This document shows, piece by piece, positions 1 to 8,934 of a stretch of DNA of 64,000 nucleotides. Source of the DNA: Limnochordaceae bacterium (GTDB lineage Bacteria > Bacillota > Limnochordia > Limnochordales > DUMU01); NCBI GenBank assembly GCA_014896305.1, contig JADBKQ010000002.1, positions 129,670 through 193,669 of the forward strand, read 5' to 3'. Position 1 is the first letter of the stretch. Each line of letters starts with the position of its first letter. The translations under genes and the position numbers were made by a program. A model generated the notes under the pieces. That model did no database searches. It was given only the letters and a program-made list of their open reading frames with translations, and had not been told where the DNA came from.

Positions 1-2
1 CG

Positions 3-458
3 CAACCGGAGCGGGCCCGGCAACTGGCCGGGATCGCTCTGGGGGAAGTCCGGGCTCTGGCCGCCGCAGACGTGATCGGGGATCTCGTGGAGATTCGTCG
101 TGGGCAAATGGCCCGTTCCGTGTTGCGAACCTCTCCCGAGATGGCCTTCCTCCACCGGCAAATCCTGCGGGGACACCATCTGTTTGCCCAGGCCAACTCG
201 CTGGCCGTGGCTGTTGTCGATGCAGATGAGGCGTTGACGGCCACCGCCCGTCTTCGCTTCCTTCGTCCCGTTCGGGTGGGGGCGGTGGTAGAGGCGGTGG
301 CGCGGGTGAGGCAGGTGCAGGGAGAGCGCTGGTGGGTGGACGTTCTGTCGGCGGTGGGCAGCCAGCCGGTACTGCAGGGAAACTTCGTGCTGGTTGGCCG
401 GGTGCGGCAGAAGGAGGAAAGCCATCACGATGAATCAGGCAACCAGAATCGTACTTGA
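3..458 (+). CDS. fapR: Transcription factor FapR, 5'-truncated by window edge (hotdog ligand-binding domain)
   Basis: Reads open from nt 3; contains RGHHLFAQANSLAVAVVDADEALTATARLRFLRPV typical of FapR; directly upstream of plsX as in Bacillota. Confidence 0.88.
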   Translation, partial: QPERARQLAGIALGEVRALAAADVIGDLVEIRRGQMARSVLRTSPEMAFLHRQILRGHHLFAQANSLAVAVVDADEALTATARLRFLRPVRVGAVVEAVARVRQVQGERWWVDVLSAVGSQPVLQGNFVLVGRVRQKEESHHDESGNQNRT

Positions 459-1563
459 CGCTATGGGAGGGGACCGGGCGCCAGCAGTTCCTGTCCAGGC
501 GGCTTGGCTTGCGGCCGCACGCGGATTGGAGGTAGAACTGGTCGGACCCCAGGAGATACTGGAACAACGACTGCAAGAGGTACGAGCGGCCTCTGCTCAG
601 CTGACCCCGGGGAAGGATGCGGCCGACATCGCCACTCATCTGCAGATCGTGCCCGCTTCCGAGTGGATCACCATGGACGAGCATCCAGTGGAGGCGTTGC
701 GCCGTAAGCCGCAGGCCAGTTTGCTCGTGGCTGCCCGCCGGGTGGCGGCAGACCCTCAAAAGGCGGCGCTCGTATCGGCTGGGAATACCGGGGCAGTGCT
801 GGCGGCTACGTTGTTCACCTGGAAACGTCTGCCTGGAATCGAACGTCCGGCTCTCGGAACCTTCTTGCCCACCGCGCGAGGGGGGCGGACGCTGCTGGTC
901 GACGCCGGCGCCAACGTCGACTGCCGGCCGCTGCAGCTGGTACAGTTTGCAGCCATGGGGTGGGCCTTTGTACAGGCATTGGGGGTGTCACAGCCTGCCG
1001 GGATCGGGCTCTTGAACATCGGCGCCGAGCCCGGCAAGGGTAACGAGGTGGCACAGAAAACCTTCCTCGTCCTGCAGTCCAGTGGCCTTCCCTTTGCGGG
1101 CAACGTAGAGGGAATGGACGTGTGGAGTGGGAAGGTGGCCGTCGTCGTTTGTGACGGGTTCGTGGGGAACGTGCTCATCAAATCGGCCGAGGGGCTGGTG
1201 GATGCTCTGCTTCGAGTGTTGAGCCACGCCGGTCCGGGGCAGGTCCGGACGCCCGCAGATTCGCCGGCGGGGTCTGGCACAGGCCATTGGAGTTCGGTGC
1301 TACAGGCCTTCGATTGGAATGAAATTGGCGGAGCTCCGCTCCTGGGATTGAACGGCGTGGGTATCGTGGCGCACGGGCGTTCCAGCCCGAAAGCCCTCCT
1401 GGCCGCTATGGAGCTGGCCGACAGGTTGGTCCGGGAGGCATTGCCGGCCCGCTTGGGGGAGGCTCTCGACAACCTCCGGCACGGTGCCGATTCGGACGCC
1501 CGCCGGGAATCTCGTGCCGCTGCAGGTGAACAGAGCGTTAAGGGGGATGAGGGATGTCATTGA
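430..1563 (+). CDS. plsX: Phosphate acyltransferase PlsX
   Basis: IVLDAMGGDRAP N-terminus, SAGNTGA, LLNIGAEPGKGN, VVVCDGFVGNV motifs; start ATG 430 after GGAGGAAAG. Confidence 0.95.
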   Translation: MNQATRIVLDAMGGDRAPAVPVQAAWLAAARGLEVELVGPQEILEQRLQEVRAASAQLTPGKDAADIATHLQIVPASEWITMDEHPVEALRRKPQASLLVAARRVAADPQKAALVSAGNTGAVLAATLFTWKRLPGIERPALGTFLPTARGGRTLLVDAGANVDCRPLQLVQFAAMGWAFVQALGVSQPAGIGLLNIGAEPGKGNEVAQKTFLVLQSSGLPFAGNVEGMDVWSGKVAVVVCDGFVGNVLIKSAEGLVDALLRVLSHAGPGQVRTPADSPAGSGTGHWSSVLQAFDWNEIGGAPLLGLNGVGIVAHGRSSPKALLAAMELADRLVREALPARLGEALDNLRHGADSDARRESRAAAGEQSVKGDEGCH

Positions 1564-2747
1564 CCTCCCTGACGGAACAAGAACAAACGGTTGTCCCACA
1601 GGCGGAAGGGACGGAAGATCGCCTGTGCACCTACCCGGTGCACGTCGTCGGCATAGGGGCTGCGGTCCCCTCCGACCGGTTGACCAACCAGGCGCTGGAG
1701 ACCATGGTCGACACCAGCGACGAATGGATTCGCACGCGCACAGGAATCCGGGAACGCCGGATTGCGCCGGCCCCGTTAGCCTCCTCCGACCTGGGCTTTG
1801 CAGCGGCGCGCGTGGCGTTGGAACAAGCCGGGGTGACGCCGGCCGATCTAGACGAGATCATCGTAGCCACCGTTACCCCGGACTATCAATTTCCCAGCAC
1901 GGCCTGCCTGTTGGCCGCCCGTCTGGGCTTGGTAGGCATCCCCGCCTTCGATCTAGCTGCCGGCTGTTCCGGCTTGATGTACGCGATCGAGCAGGCGTGC
2001 CAGGCCATCCGTAGTGGATCACGCCGCACCGTACTGGTCGTGGCGGCTGAGACTCTCTCCCGGGTTGTGAACTTCCATGACCGGCGGACCTGTGTCCTCT
2101 TCGGCGACGGTGCCGCCGCCCTGGTACTGCAACGAGCCAGCCTCCAGGATGAACCGGGCATTCTGGCGACCAACCTGGGGAGCGATGGCCGCGGCGCTCA
2201 CCTGCTGGTCGTTCCGGCGGGAGGGTCGCGGCTGCCGGCTAGCAGCCAGACGATCGCCCAGGGCTTGCATTACCTGCAGATGAGCGGCAGCGAGGTCTTC
2301 AAGTTTGCCGTCCGGGTGATGGAGGAGAGCACCCGCCTGGTCGTGGCCCGCGCCGGCCTGCGAGTAGAAGATATTGATTGTTTCATTCCGCACCAGGCAA
2401 ATGTACGCATTATCCAGGCCGCAGCGGAAAGACTGGGTCTGCCTGCCGAACGGATCATGGTCAACGTAGACCGGTACGGCAACACCTCCGCCGCCTCCAT
2501 CGGCTTGGCGCTGGTCGAAGCCTACCAGCAGGGCCGCCTGCATCCTGGGGATGTGGTGGTTATGACGGGCTTTGGCACGGGACTGACATGGGGCTCCGTG
2601 GCATTGCGCTGGACGGCTCCACCGCCCACCCCAGAACAGGTCCGGACACTCGTCTACCAGGCGACGGCAGCAGATGCCGCCGAGGCTCTGGGCACTCCGC
2701 CCGCCTGTCCGTCGCCATTGCCGGGGGAGTCGAAAAATGGCGTCTGA
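1554..2747 (+). CDS. fabH: 3-oxoacyl-ACP synthase III FabH
   Basis: TSDEWIRTRTGIRERR, LAAGCSGLMYAIEQA (active Cys), IPHQANVRII, YGNTSAASIGLAL. Confidence 0.95.
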   Translation: MSLTSLTEQEQTVVPQAEGTEDRLCTYPVHVVGIGAAVPSDRLTNQALETMVDTSDEWIRTRTGIRERRIAPAPLASSDLGFAAARVALEQAGVTPADLDEIIVATVTPDYQFPSTACLLAARLGLVGIPAFDLAAGCSGLMYAIEQACQAIRSGSRRTVLVVAAETLSRVVNFHDRRTCVLFGDGAAALVLQRASLQDEPGILATNLGSDGRGAHLLVVPAGGSRLPASSQTIAQGLHYLQMSGSEVFKFAVRVMEESTRLVVARAGLRVEDIDCFIPHQANVRIIQAAAERLGLPAERIMVNVDRYGNTSAASIGLALVEAYQQGRLHPGDVVVMTGFGTGLTWGSVALRWTAPPPTPEQVRTLVYQATAADAAEALGTPPACPSPLPGESKNGV

Positions 2748-3684
2748 GGGATGGGTTTGGCTTTTCCCCGGCCAGGGGTCGCAGGTTGCTGGTATGGGCC
2801 AGGCGCTGGCGGCCCGGTCCGGCGCGGCTCGCACGGCTCTGGTTCAGGCGGAGGAGATCACCCACTTGCCTTTGCGCCGCTGGATGTGGGAGGGCGACGA
2901 GGAATCCCTGCGCCCCACGTCTCACACCCAGCCGGCCCTTCTCGCTGTCGAGCTGGCGTACCTGGCATTCGCCCGTGAACGGGGAGCGTCGGCCGTCGCT
3001 GCTGCCGGCCACAGCGTGGGGGAGTATGCCGCCCTGGTGGCTGCAGGGGTCCTGTCGCCAGAACATGCCCTGCGGCTGGTGACCGAGCGCGGTCGGCTGA
3101 TGGAGGAGGCGTTTCCGGAGGATGGGGGTGGGATGATGGCCGTTCTCGGACTGCCGGATGCGCAGGTGGAGCAGATCTGCCAGGAAGCGGCCAGCGAGAC
3201 GGGGGAGCTAGTCGAAGCCGTCAACTACAACTGCCCCGGTCAGGTCGTCATTGCGGGCACGCGGCCGGCGTTGGCCAGGGCACGCCAGTTGGCCCAGGCA
3301 AGAGGGGCCAGGCTCGTGCGCGAGCTGGCCGTCAGTGGACCGTTCCACAGCCGTCTGATGCGGCCGGCGGCAGAGCGGCTGCGGCCGGCTTTGGCGGCGG
3401 TGACCTACGGACAGGCACAAATTCCTGTGATCAGCAACGTGCTGGGGAGGCCCTACTCGCCCACCGACTCGGTGGCCGACCTTCTCTACCAGCAGGTCTG
3501 GAGTCCTGTGCGGTGGGCAGCAGGAATCCAGTTTCTCTTTCAACATGGCTATACCCATTTTGTGGAACTCGGGCCTGGTACCGTGCTGGCGGGTCTGGTG
3601 CGGCGGATCCTGGCTGGGCAGACGTTTACGGTCGTCAGTGGCGACCAGCCGGAGTGGGAGGCGAATCTGTCATGCCAGAGTTGA
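2737..3684 (+). CDS. fabD: Malonyl-CoA:ACP transacylase FabD
   Basis: WLFPGQGSQVAGMG, GHSVGEYAALVAAG, PFHSRLM; overlaps fabH end. Confidence 0.95.
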   Translation: MASEGWVWLFPGQGSQVAGMGQALAARSGAARTALVQAEEITHLPLRRWMWEGDEESLRPTSHTQPALLAVELAYLAFARERGASAVAAAGHSVGEYAALVAAGVLSPEHALRLVTERGRLMEEAFPEDGGGMMAVLGLPDAQVEQICQEAASETGELVEAVNYNCPGQVVIAGTRPALARARQLAQARGARLVRELAVSGPFHSRLMRPAAERLRPALAAVTYGQAQIPVISNVLGRPYSPTDSVADLLYQQVWSPVRWAAGIQFLFQHGYTHFVELGPGTVLAGLVRRILAGQTFTVVSGDQPEWEANLSCQS

Positions 3685-4433
3685 CAGGAGAGGTCGCTTT
3701 GATCACCGGCGCCAGCGGAGGCATCGGGGAGGCGATTGCCCGCCGTCTGGCCGCTGCTGGAGCCAGGCTTGTCTTGCAGGGAAGGCGAGCCGAGCGGCTC
3801 GCGCAGCTAGCCCTCGAGATCCACGAACATTCTTCGGCTGACTACCCAGCTCCACTGGTGTTGACGGGAGAGCTGACCGACCCCTCTACTGCTGCGGCGC
3901 TGGTGAAGCAGATCTTGCAGGAGTACGGACGACTCGATATTCTGGTAAACAATGCGGGCATTCACCGGGACAATCTGCTCTTGCGCATGAAACCGGAGGA
4001 ATGGCAGGATGTCCTGGAGGTCAACCTCCACGCGGTCTTCCGGCTGACTCAGGCGGCCCTGTGGCCCATGCTACGAGCGCGTCACGGCCGTATCGTGCTC
4101 GTCTCCTCCGTCGTGGGGTTGATGGGAAACGCTGGGCAAGCCAACTATGCGGCTTCCAAGGCGGCACTGATCGGTTTGGCCCGAAGCCTGGCGCGGGAGG
4201 TGGCTACCCGGGGGATTACTGTCAATGTGGTCGCCCCTGGCTTCATCCAGGTGGGAATGACGACCGAGCTCACGGCGGGACAGCGCCAGGAGCTCATTGC
4301 CCGGGTACCGATGGAGCGGGAGGGAAGTGCGGAGGAGGTGGCAGAGGCGGTCTGCTTCTTCTGCCAGCCCAATAGTGCCTACATTACGGGTCAGGTGCTG
4401 GCGGTGGACGGCGGCCTTTCCATGGGGCATTAG
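3672..4433 (+). CDS. fabG: 3-oxoacyl-ACP reductase FabG
   Basis: SDR: ALITGASGGIGEAIA, NNAGIHRDNLLLRM, YAASKAALIGL. Confidence 0.95.
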   Translation: MPELTGEVALITGASGGIGEAIARRLAAAGARLVLQGRRAERLAQLALEIHEHSSADYPAPLVLTGELTDPSTAAALVKQILQEYGRLDILVNNAGIHRDNLLLRMKPEEWQDVLEVNLHAVFRLTQAALWPMLRARHGRIVLVSSVVGLMGNAGQANYAASKAALIGLARSLAREVATRGITVNVVAPGFIQVGMTTELTAGQRQELIARVPMEREGSAEEVAEAVCFFCQPNSAYITGQVLAVDGGLSMGH

Positions 4434-4508
4434 ATGAACCTTACTATGACGGATGAAATGAGTACGCCATTTGTCGGATGGACGGGAGCAGAGGAAAGGA
4501 GACCAGCA

Positions 4509-4751
4509 ATGAGTAACGGGGATATTGCAGAACGCGTGAAGAAGATCGTTGTCGACCAACTGCAGGTCGAGGCCGACAAAGTGACCGAGGATGCTTCGTT
4601 TCTAGACGATCTCGGCGCCGACTCGCTCGACATTGTGGAGCTTGTGATGGCCCTGGAAGAAGAGTTCGGTCTGGAGATCTCCGACGAGGACGCCGAAAAG
4701 ATCCGGACTGTCGGTGACGCGATCGGCTATATCCAGTCCCATCTCAGCTGA
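4509..4751 (+). CDS. acpP: Acyl carrier protein
   Basis: [23 protein letters not shown] phosphopantetheine site; position between fabG and fabF. Confidence 0.97.
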   Translation: MSNGDIAERVKKIVVDQLQVEADKVTEDASFLDDLGADSLDIVELVMALEEEFGLEISDEDAEKIRTVGDAIGYIQSHLS

Positions 4752-4839
4752 ATCAGACGGCAGTTTGGGCAGGCCGGAGAAAGAGGACAAACCCAGATCG
4801 TGATTCCTGTTGTCCGGCCTGCCAACGTGGAGGGTGGCC

Positions 4840-6099
4840 ATGGGACGTAAGGTGGTAGTGACAGGCGTTGGGGTCGTCAGCCCGCTGGGCAATACCGTAC
4901 CGCAGCTTTGGGACGCGCTGATTGCCGGCCGGTCGGGGGTAGGCCGCATTACGGCGTTTGACGCCTCGGACTATCCGACCCAGATCGCAGCTGAGGTGAA
5001 AGAGTTCGACCCCAGCCAGTACATGGAGCGCCACGACGCCCGCCGGATGGACCGCTTCACGCAGTTTGCCGTGGCGGCAGCCCGCCTGGCGGTGGAGGAT
5101 GCCGGCCTGGACCTGTCGGACCCGGAGCGGGCAGAGAGCACCGGTGTACTGATCGGCTCCGGGGTGGGCGGGATCGCCGTGATGGAAGAGCAGGTGCAGG
5201 TTCTCCATTCACGGGGGCCCTCCCGGGTGAGCCCCTTTCTTGTTCCCATGATGATTCCTGACATGGCGGCCGGGCAGATCTCGATCTTGTTGGGGGCCCG
5301 AGGGTACAACGCGGCCGTCGTTTCCGCCTGTGCCAGCGGCGCACATGCCCTCGGCGAAGCCTTTCGCCTCATCAAGGACGGTTATTTCGACGCCATGATC
5401 GCGGGCGGCTGCGAAGCCGCGATCACGCCGGTGGGTTTGGCCGGCTTCTGCGCTGCCCGCGCGTTGTCTACCCGCAACGACGACCCCACCCGCGCGAGCC
5501 GCCCGTTCGACAAGGGGCGAGACGGCTTTGTCATGGGAGAAGGGGCGGGGATTCTGATCCTGGAGGCCGAAAGTCAAGCCCGGGCACGCCATGCGCATGT
5601 TTACGCAGAGCTCATCGGATTTGGTGCCAGTGGGGATGCCTATCACATTACACAACCGCCGCCGGACGGTCACGGTGCCGTCGCCGCCATGCGGCGAGCC
5701 TTGCAGGAAGCAGGCGTACCTCCGGATGCAGTGGGATACATCAACGCCCACGGTACCTCCACCCCAGCTAATGACCGCACCGAAACGTTGGCCATCAAGA
5801 CGGTCTTCGGCGAAAGAGCTTATTCAATCCCGGTCTCATCGACGAAATCCATGACGGGACACCTGTTGGGGGCGGCGGGCGGCGTGGAGGCGATTGTGAC
5901 GGTGCTGGCGTTGCAACACCAATGGCTGCCTCCCACCATCAATCTGGATGAGCCCGACCCCGATTGCGACCTGGACTACATCCCCTGGCATGCCCGTCCG
6001 GCTCAGGTGGAGGTGGCACTATCCAACAGCTTCGGCTTTGGCGGCCACAACGCCTGCCTCGCCTTTCGGCGTTATCCGGCGAGTCAGGAGGTGTCCTAA
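4840..6099 (+). CDS. fabF: 3-oxoacyl-ACP synthase II FabF
   Basis: [54 protein letters not shown]. Confidence 0.96.
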   Translation: MGRKVVVTGVGVVSPLGNTVPQLWDALIAGRSGVGRITAFDASDYPTQIAAEVKEFDPSQYMERHDARRMDRFTQFAVAAARLAVEDAGLDLSDPERAESTGVLIGSGVGGIAVMEEQVQVLHSRGPSRVSPFLVPMMIPDMAAGQISILLGARGYNAAVVSACASGAHALGEAFRLIKDGYFDAMIAGGCEAAITPVGLAGFCAARALSTRNDDPTRASRPFDKGRDGFVMGEGAGILILEAESQARARHAHVYAELIGFGASGDAYHITQPPPDGHGAVAAMRRALQEAGVPPDAVGYINAHGTSTPANDRTETLAIKTVFGERAYSIPVSSTKSMTGHLLGAAGGVEAIVTVLALQHQWLPPTINLDEPDPDCDLDYIPWHARPAQVEVALSNSFGFGGHNACLAFRRYPASQEVS

Positions 6100-6112
6100 C
6101 ACGACCGCTGCC

Positions 6113-6856
6113 TTGAGTCCGGGTCGGCTCTCCCGCCTGCGTGAATGGGCGACCCGGGCAGGTTTACCTGCTACGCTGGACTGGTCCTTGCTGGACCAGG
6201 CACTGACCAACCGCTCCGCAGTCAACGAACACCGAGCCCAGGCGGACAACGAACGCCTGGAGTTTCTCGGCGACGCGCTGATCAACCTGGTGGTTGCCGA
6301 GTACTTGTTCCAGGGCCATCCGGACTGGAGTGAGGGAGAGTTGACACCGCGACGGGCTGCTGCCGTTTCGGCCCCTTCATTGGCGTTGGTGGCGCGCCGT
6401 CTGGAGCTGGGACGGCTCTTGCGATTGGGGCGTGGGGAGGCCCAGTCAGGGGTTCGGCAGCTGGACTCGGTTCTGTCGTCCACATTTGAGGCGGTAGCTG
6501 CCGCCGTGTACCTGAGCCTCGGATACGATGCGGCAGGCCGGTTCATCCGCTCCTGCTTGCAACCGGTGCTGGCACAGGCAGACCAGCTTGGCTCAGCCAT
6601 TGGCGGTGAGGAGAACTTCAAGAGCCGCTGGCAAGAATGGGCCCAGCAGCACCTGGGACAAACCCCCACCTACCGGGTGGTGGAGGTGAGCGGTCCACCC
6701 CACCGGCCTTGGTTCAAGGTGGAGACCCTACTGGGGGAGGAGAGCATTGCTTCGGGAGACGGTCCGTCCACCAAATTGGCGGAGCAACGGGCAGCCAGAG
6801 ACGCTTTGAACCGGATGCAAGCTGCTCCCCGCCAGAGCCCTCCGTCCGCACAGTAA
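6113..6856 (+). CDS. rnc: Ribonuclease III (active-site variant)
   Basis: NERLEFLGDALINLVVAEYLF signature plus C-terminal dsRBD (FKSRWQEWAQQHLGQTPTYRVV); TTG start inferred. Confidence 0.9.
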   Translation: MSPGRLSRLREWATRAGLPATLDWSLLDQALTNRSAVNEHRAQADNERLEFLGDALINLVVAEYLFQGHPDWSEGELTPRRAAAVSAPSLALVARRLELGRLLRLGRGEAQSGVRQLDSVLSSTFEAVAAAVYLSLGYDAAGRFIRSCLQPVLAQADQLGSAIGGEENFKSRWQEWAQQHLGQTPTYRVVEVSGPPHRPWFKVETLLGEESIASGDGPSTKLAEQRAARDALNRMQAAPRQSPPSAQ

Positions 6857-6913
6857 GGGAGGACGGAGGGAAAACCGAAAAGGATCCGCCGGCAGCAGGA
6901 GAATGGAAGGCCG

Positions 6914-7615
6914 GTGTCGCATTATTGGCGGGAGCGTTTGGGGGTGATGGCACTGTCTGAGGAGAGTGCAGCTTCATTGGATGTCAATCAGATCGAACAG
7001 GCGCTGTTGCGGCTGCAAGGCGTCGAAGGAGCCCGGGTCGTCACCGACCCTGCCACCGGACAAATCCAGGAGGTGCACCTGCTGGCCCGTGGACAACGGC
7101 CGCCCAAACAGATTGCCCGGGATGTTCAAACCTTGCTTCTGACCCGGTGGGACTATCGTCTGGATCACCGGCGGGTCAGTATTGCCCGCTGGGAAGACGA
7201 AGCGGCGGCAAGCGGCGAGTTGCCGTACCTCGAAGTCCGGCGCGTGCAAGCGTCGCTTGCTCCCAGTGAAGCGACGCTCCTGGTGGAGGTGGGCAATGAG
7301 GTCCAACGGTGGAGCGGCCGCGCTCAGGGTGCCGCTACCCCCGCCAGTCTGATCCGGTTGACCGCGGCGGCCACGTTGGAGGCACTGGCCGGCGAATTTA
7401 GCCGGCACCACTTTCGGGCGTATCTGCGGGAAGCCCGTTCGACGCTGGTGGCGCACCGGCCAGTGATAGTGGTCCTGCTCGACCTGGTCAGTCCTTACGG
7501 TACCTTGACCTTGCTGGGGACGAGCTTCGTGCTGCAACATGAGCTCTGGGCGGCAGCAGGGGCTACGGTGGCAGCGGTCTCGCGCCGCCTGGGGATTGAC
7601 CGCTTAGCCGTTTGA
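6914..7615 (+). CDS. Conserved protein of unknown function
   Basis: Intact ORF between rnc and spoVS; segment VVTDPATGQIQEVHLLARGQRPPKQIARDVQTLLLTRW resembles an uncharacterised family in Gram-positive genomes. Confidence 0.75.
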   Translation: MSHYWRERLGVMALSEESAASLDVNQIEQALLRLQGVEGARVVTDPATGQIQEVHLLARGQRPPKQIARDVQTLLLTRWDYRLDHRRVSIARWEDEAAASGELPYLEVRRVQASLAPSEATLLVEVGNEVQRWSGRAQGAATPASLIRLTAAATLEALAGEFSRHHFRAYLREARSTLVAHRPVIVVLLDLVSPYGTLTLLGTSFVLQHELWAAAGATVAAVSRRLGIDRLAV

Positions 7616-7711
7616 TCCCGGGACTCGCGGAAGAATCGGGGCACATTCTATTTCTGCTGGAATACTCCGCCAGGCAAGCAGCAGACGTCAGGGAAGAAGG
7701 GAAATCAGAGC

Positions 7712-7972
7712 GTGGACGTACTAAGAGTATCTGCCAATTCCAAGCCCAAGGCCGTGGCAGGAGCGTTGTCGGCTGTCTTGCGCGAAAAAGGCGTGGCAGA
7801 GATTCAGGCGGTGGGAGCGGGGGCAGTCAACCAGGCGGTCAAAGCCATTGCCATCACGCGGGGGTTTGTTGCCCCCAACGGGATCGACCTGGTTTGTGTA
7901 CCTGCGTTCGCCGAGATCGATATCGATGGAGAGGAAAGAACCGCCATTCGCTTTATTGTAGGTCCGCGCTAG
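7712..7972 (+). CDS. spoVS: Stage V sporulation protein S
   Basis: 86 aa MDVLRVSANSKPKAVAGALSAVLREKG...AVNQAVKAIAITRGF, near-complete SpoVS pattern. Confidence 0.95.
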   Translation: MDVLRVSANSKPKAVAGALSAVLREKGVAEIQAVGAGAVNQAVKAIAITRGFVAPNGIDLVCVPAFAEIDIDGEERTAIRFIVGPR

Positions 7973-8063
7973 CCCTTCGCAAGTACATCCCGGTGTCGTC
8001 AGGTTGCACGCCACCGTCGCCTCCGGTCTGGTCTATTGGTACAAGACAAGCCATACGCATGGA

Positions 8064-8873
8064 ATGGAGAGTACCAAGAGGCTGGATGGAGTGCCGGGGA
8101 GGCGGTTGTGGTTGGCCAGCCTGGAAGATCCCCTGGAAGCAGCGGTGGTGTTACAGGCGCAAGCAGGCGACGAGAGCGCCCGTGAGACGCTAGTGCAACG
8201 GTTTCTACCGCTTTGCCGGCGTCTGGCCCGTCGCTACCGGCGTCATCACCTGGACGCCGAAGACCTGGTGCAGGAGGCTTGCCTTGGGTTATTGGCCGCC
8301 ATCGATGGCTATGAGCCCGCGTATCAGGTACGGTTCTCATCTTTCGCCTATCTTTGCATTCAACGTCATCTTCTGAATGTACTCAAACAAAGCCGGAGCG
8401 GTCGCGAGCGAGCCGCGCAAGAGGCCATCAGTCTCTTTTTGCCTGCCGGGCCAGACGATGAACAGCATCTTTGGGAGACCCTACCGGTCCAGGCAGATCC
8501 TGCTGATCTCGTGACGGAGCGTTGGGCGGCGGAGGAGATTCGCCAGCGGCTGGGCAGACAGCTCAGCGAGCTGGAGTGGGCGGTGACGCAGTTGTCACTG
8601 GCCGGCTATAGTTCGGGAGAGATGCAGCGCCTGCTCTGCCTGCCGGCGAAAGTCATCGACAACGCCCATACACGTGTCCGCCGCAAACTCTTGCAGATCC
8701 TGCAGCGCTACGGCTCTCTCCTGGCTGAACAGTGGCGGCCAGGGCGGCGCCGCTACGACCTGTGCTACCAGCTGCCCGGCGGCCATACTGTAGCTGGACG
8801 TTCTCCAGCACCTCCTGGACCCTATCCCTGGATTCCCCGTCCCTGTCTGCCCGCGCGCCCGCGGCCATGGTAA
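8064..8873 (+). CDS. RNA polymerase sigma-70-family factor (SigH-like)
   Basis: Region 2: LDAEDLVQEACLGLLAAIDGYEPAYQVRFSSFAYLCIQRHL; region 4-like HTH at C-terminus. Confidence 0.8.
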   Translation: MESTKRLDGVPGRRLWLASLEDPLEAAVVLQAQAGDESARETLVQRFLPLCRRLARRYRRHHLDAEDLVQEACLGLLAAIDGYEPAYQVRFSSFAYLCIQRHLLNVLKQSRSGRERAAQEAISLFLPAGPDDEQHLWETLPVQADPADLVTERWAAEEIRQRLGRQLSELEWAVTQLSLAGYSSGEMQRLLCLPAKVIDNAHTRVRRKLLQILQRYGSLLAEQWRPGRRRYDLCYQLPGGHTVAGRSPAPPGPYPWIPRPCLPARPRPW

Positions 8874-8934
8874 AATAGAAACAGTTTGCCAGCGTCAGGT
8901 TGCCAGGCTGGGCTGGGGGACGGAGCGGTAACGG

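Noticed and set aside
2019-2834. 271-aa minus-strand ORF opposite fabH
   Set aside because: Shadow of fabH/fabD; composition typical of GC-driven spurious ORFs
7612-8193. 193-aa plus-strand ORF across spoVS
   Set aside because: Out of frame with the clear SpoVS protein; C/W/R-rich composition typical of a non-coding frame
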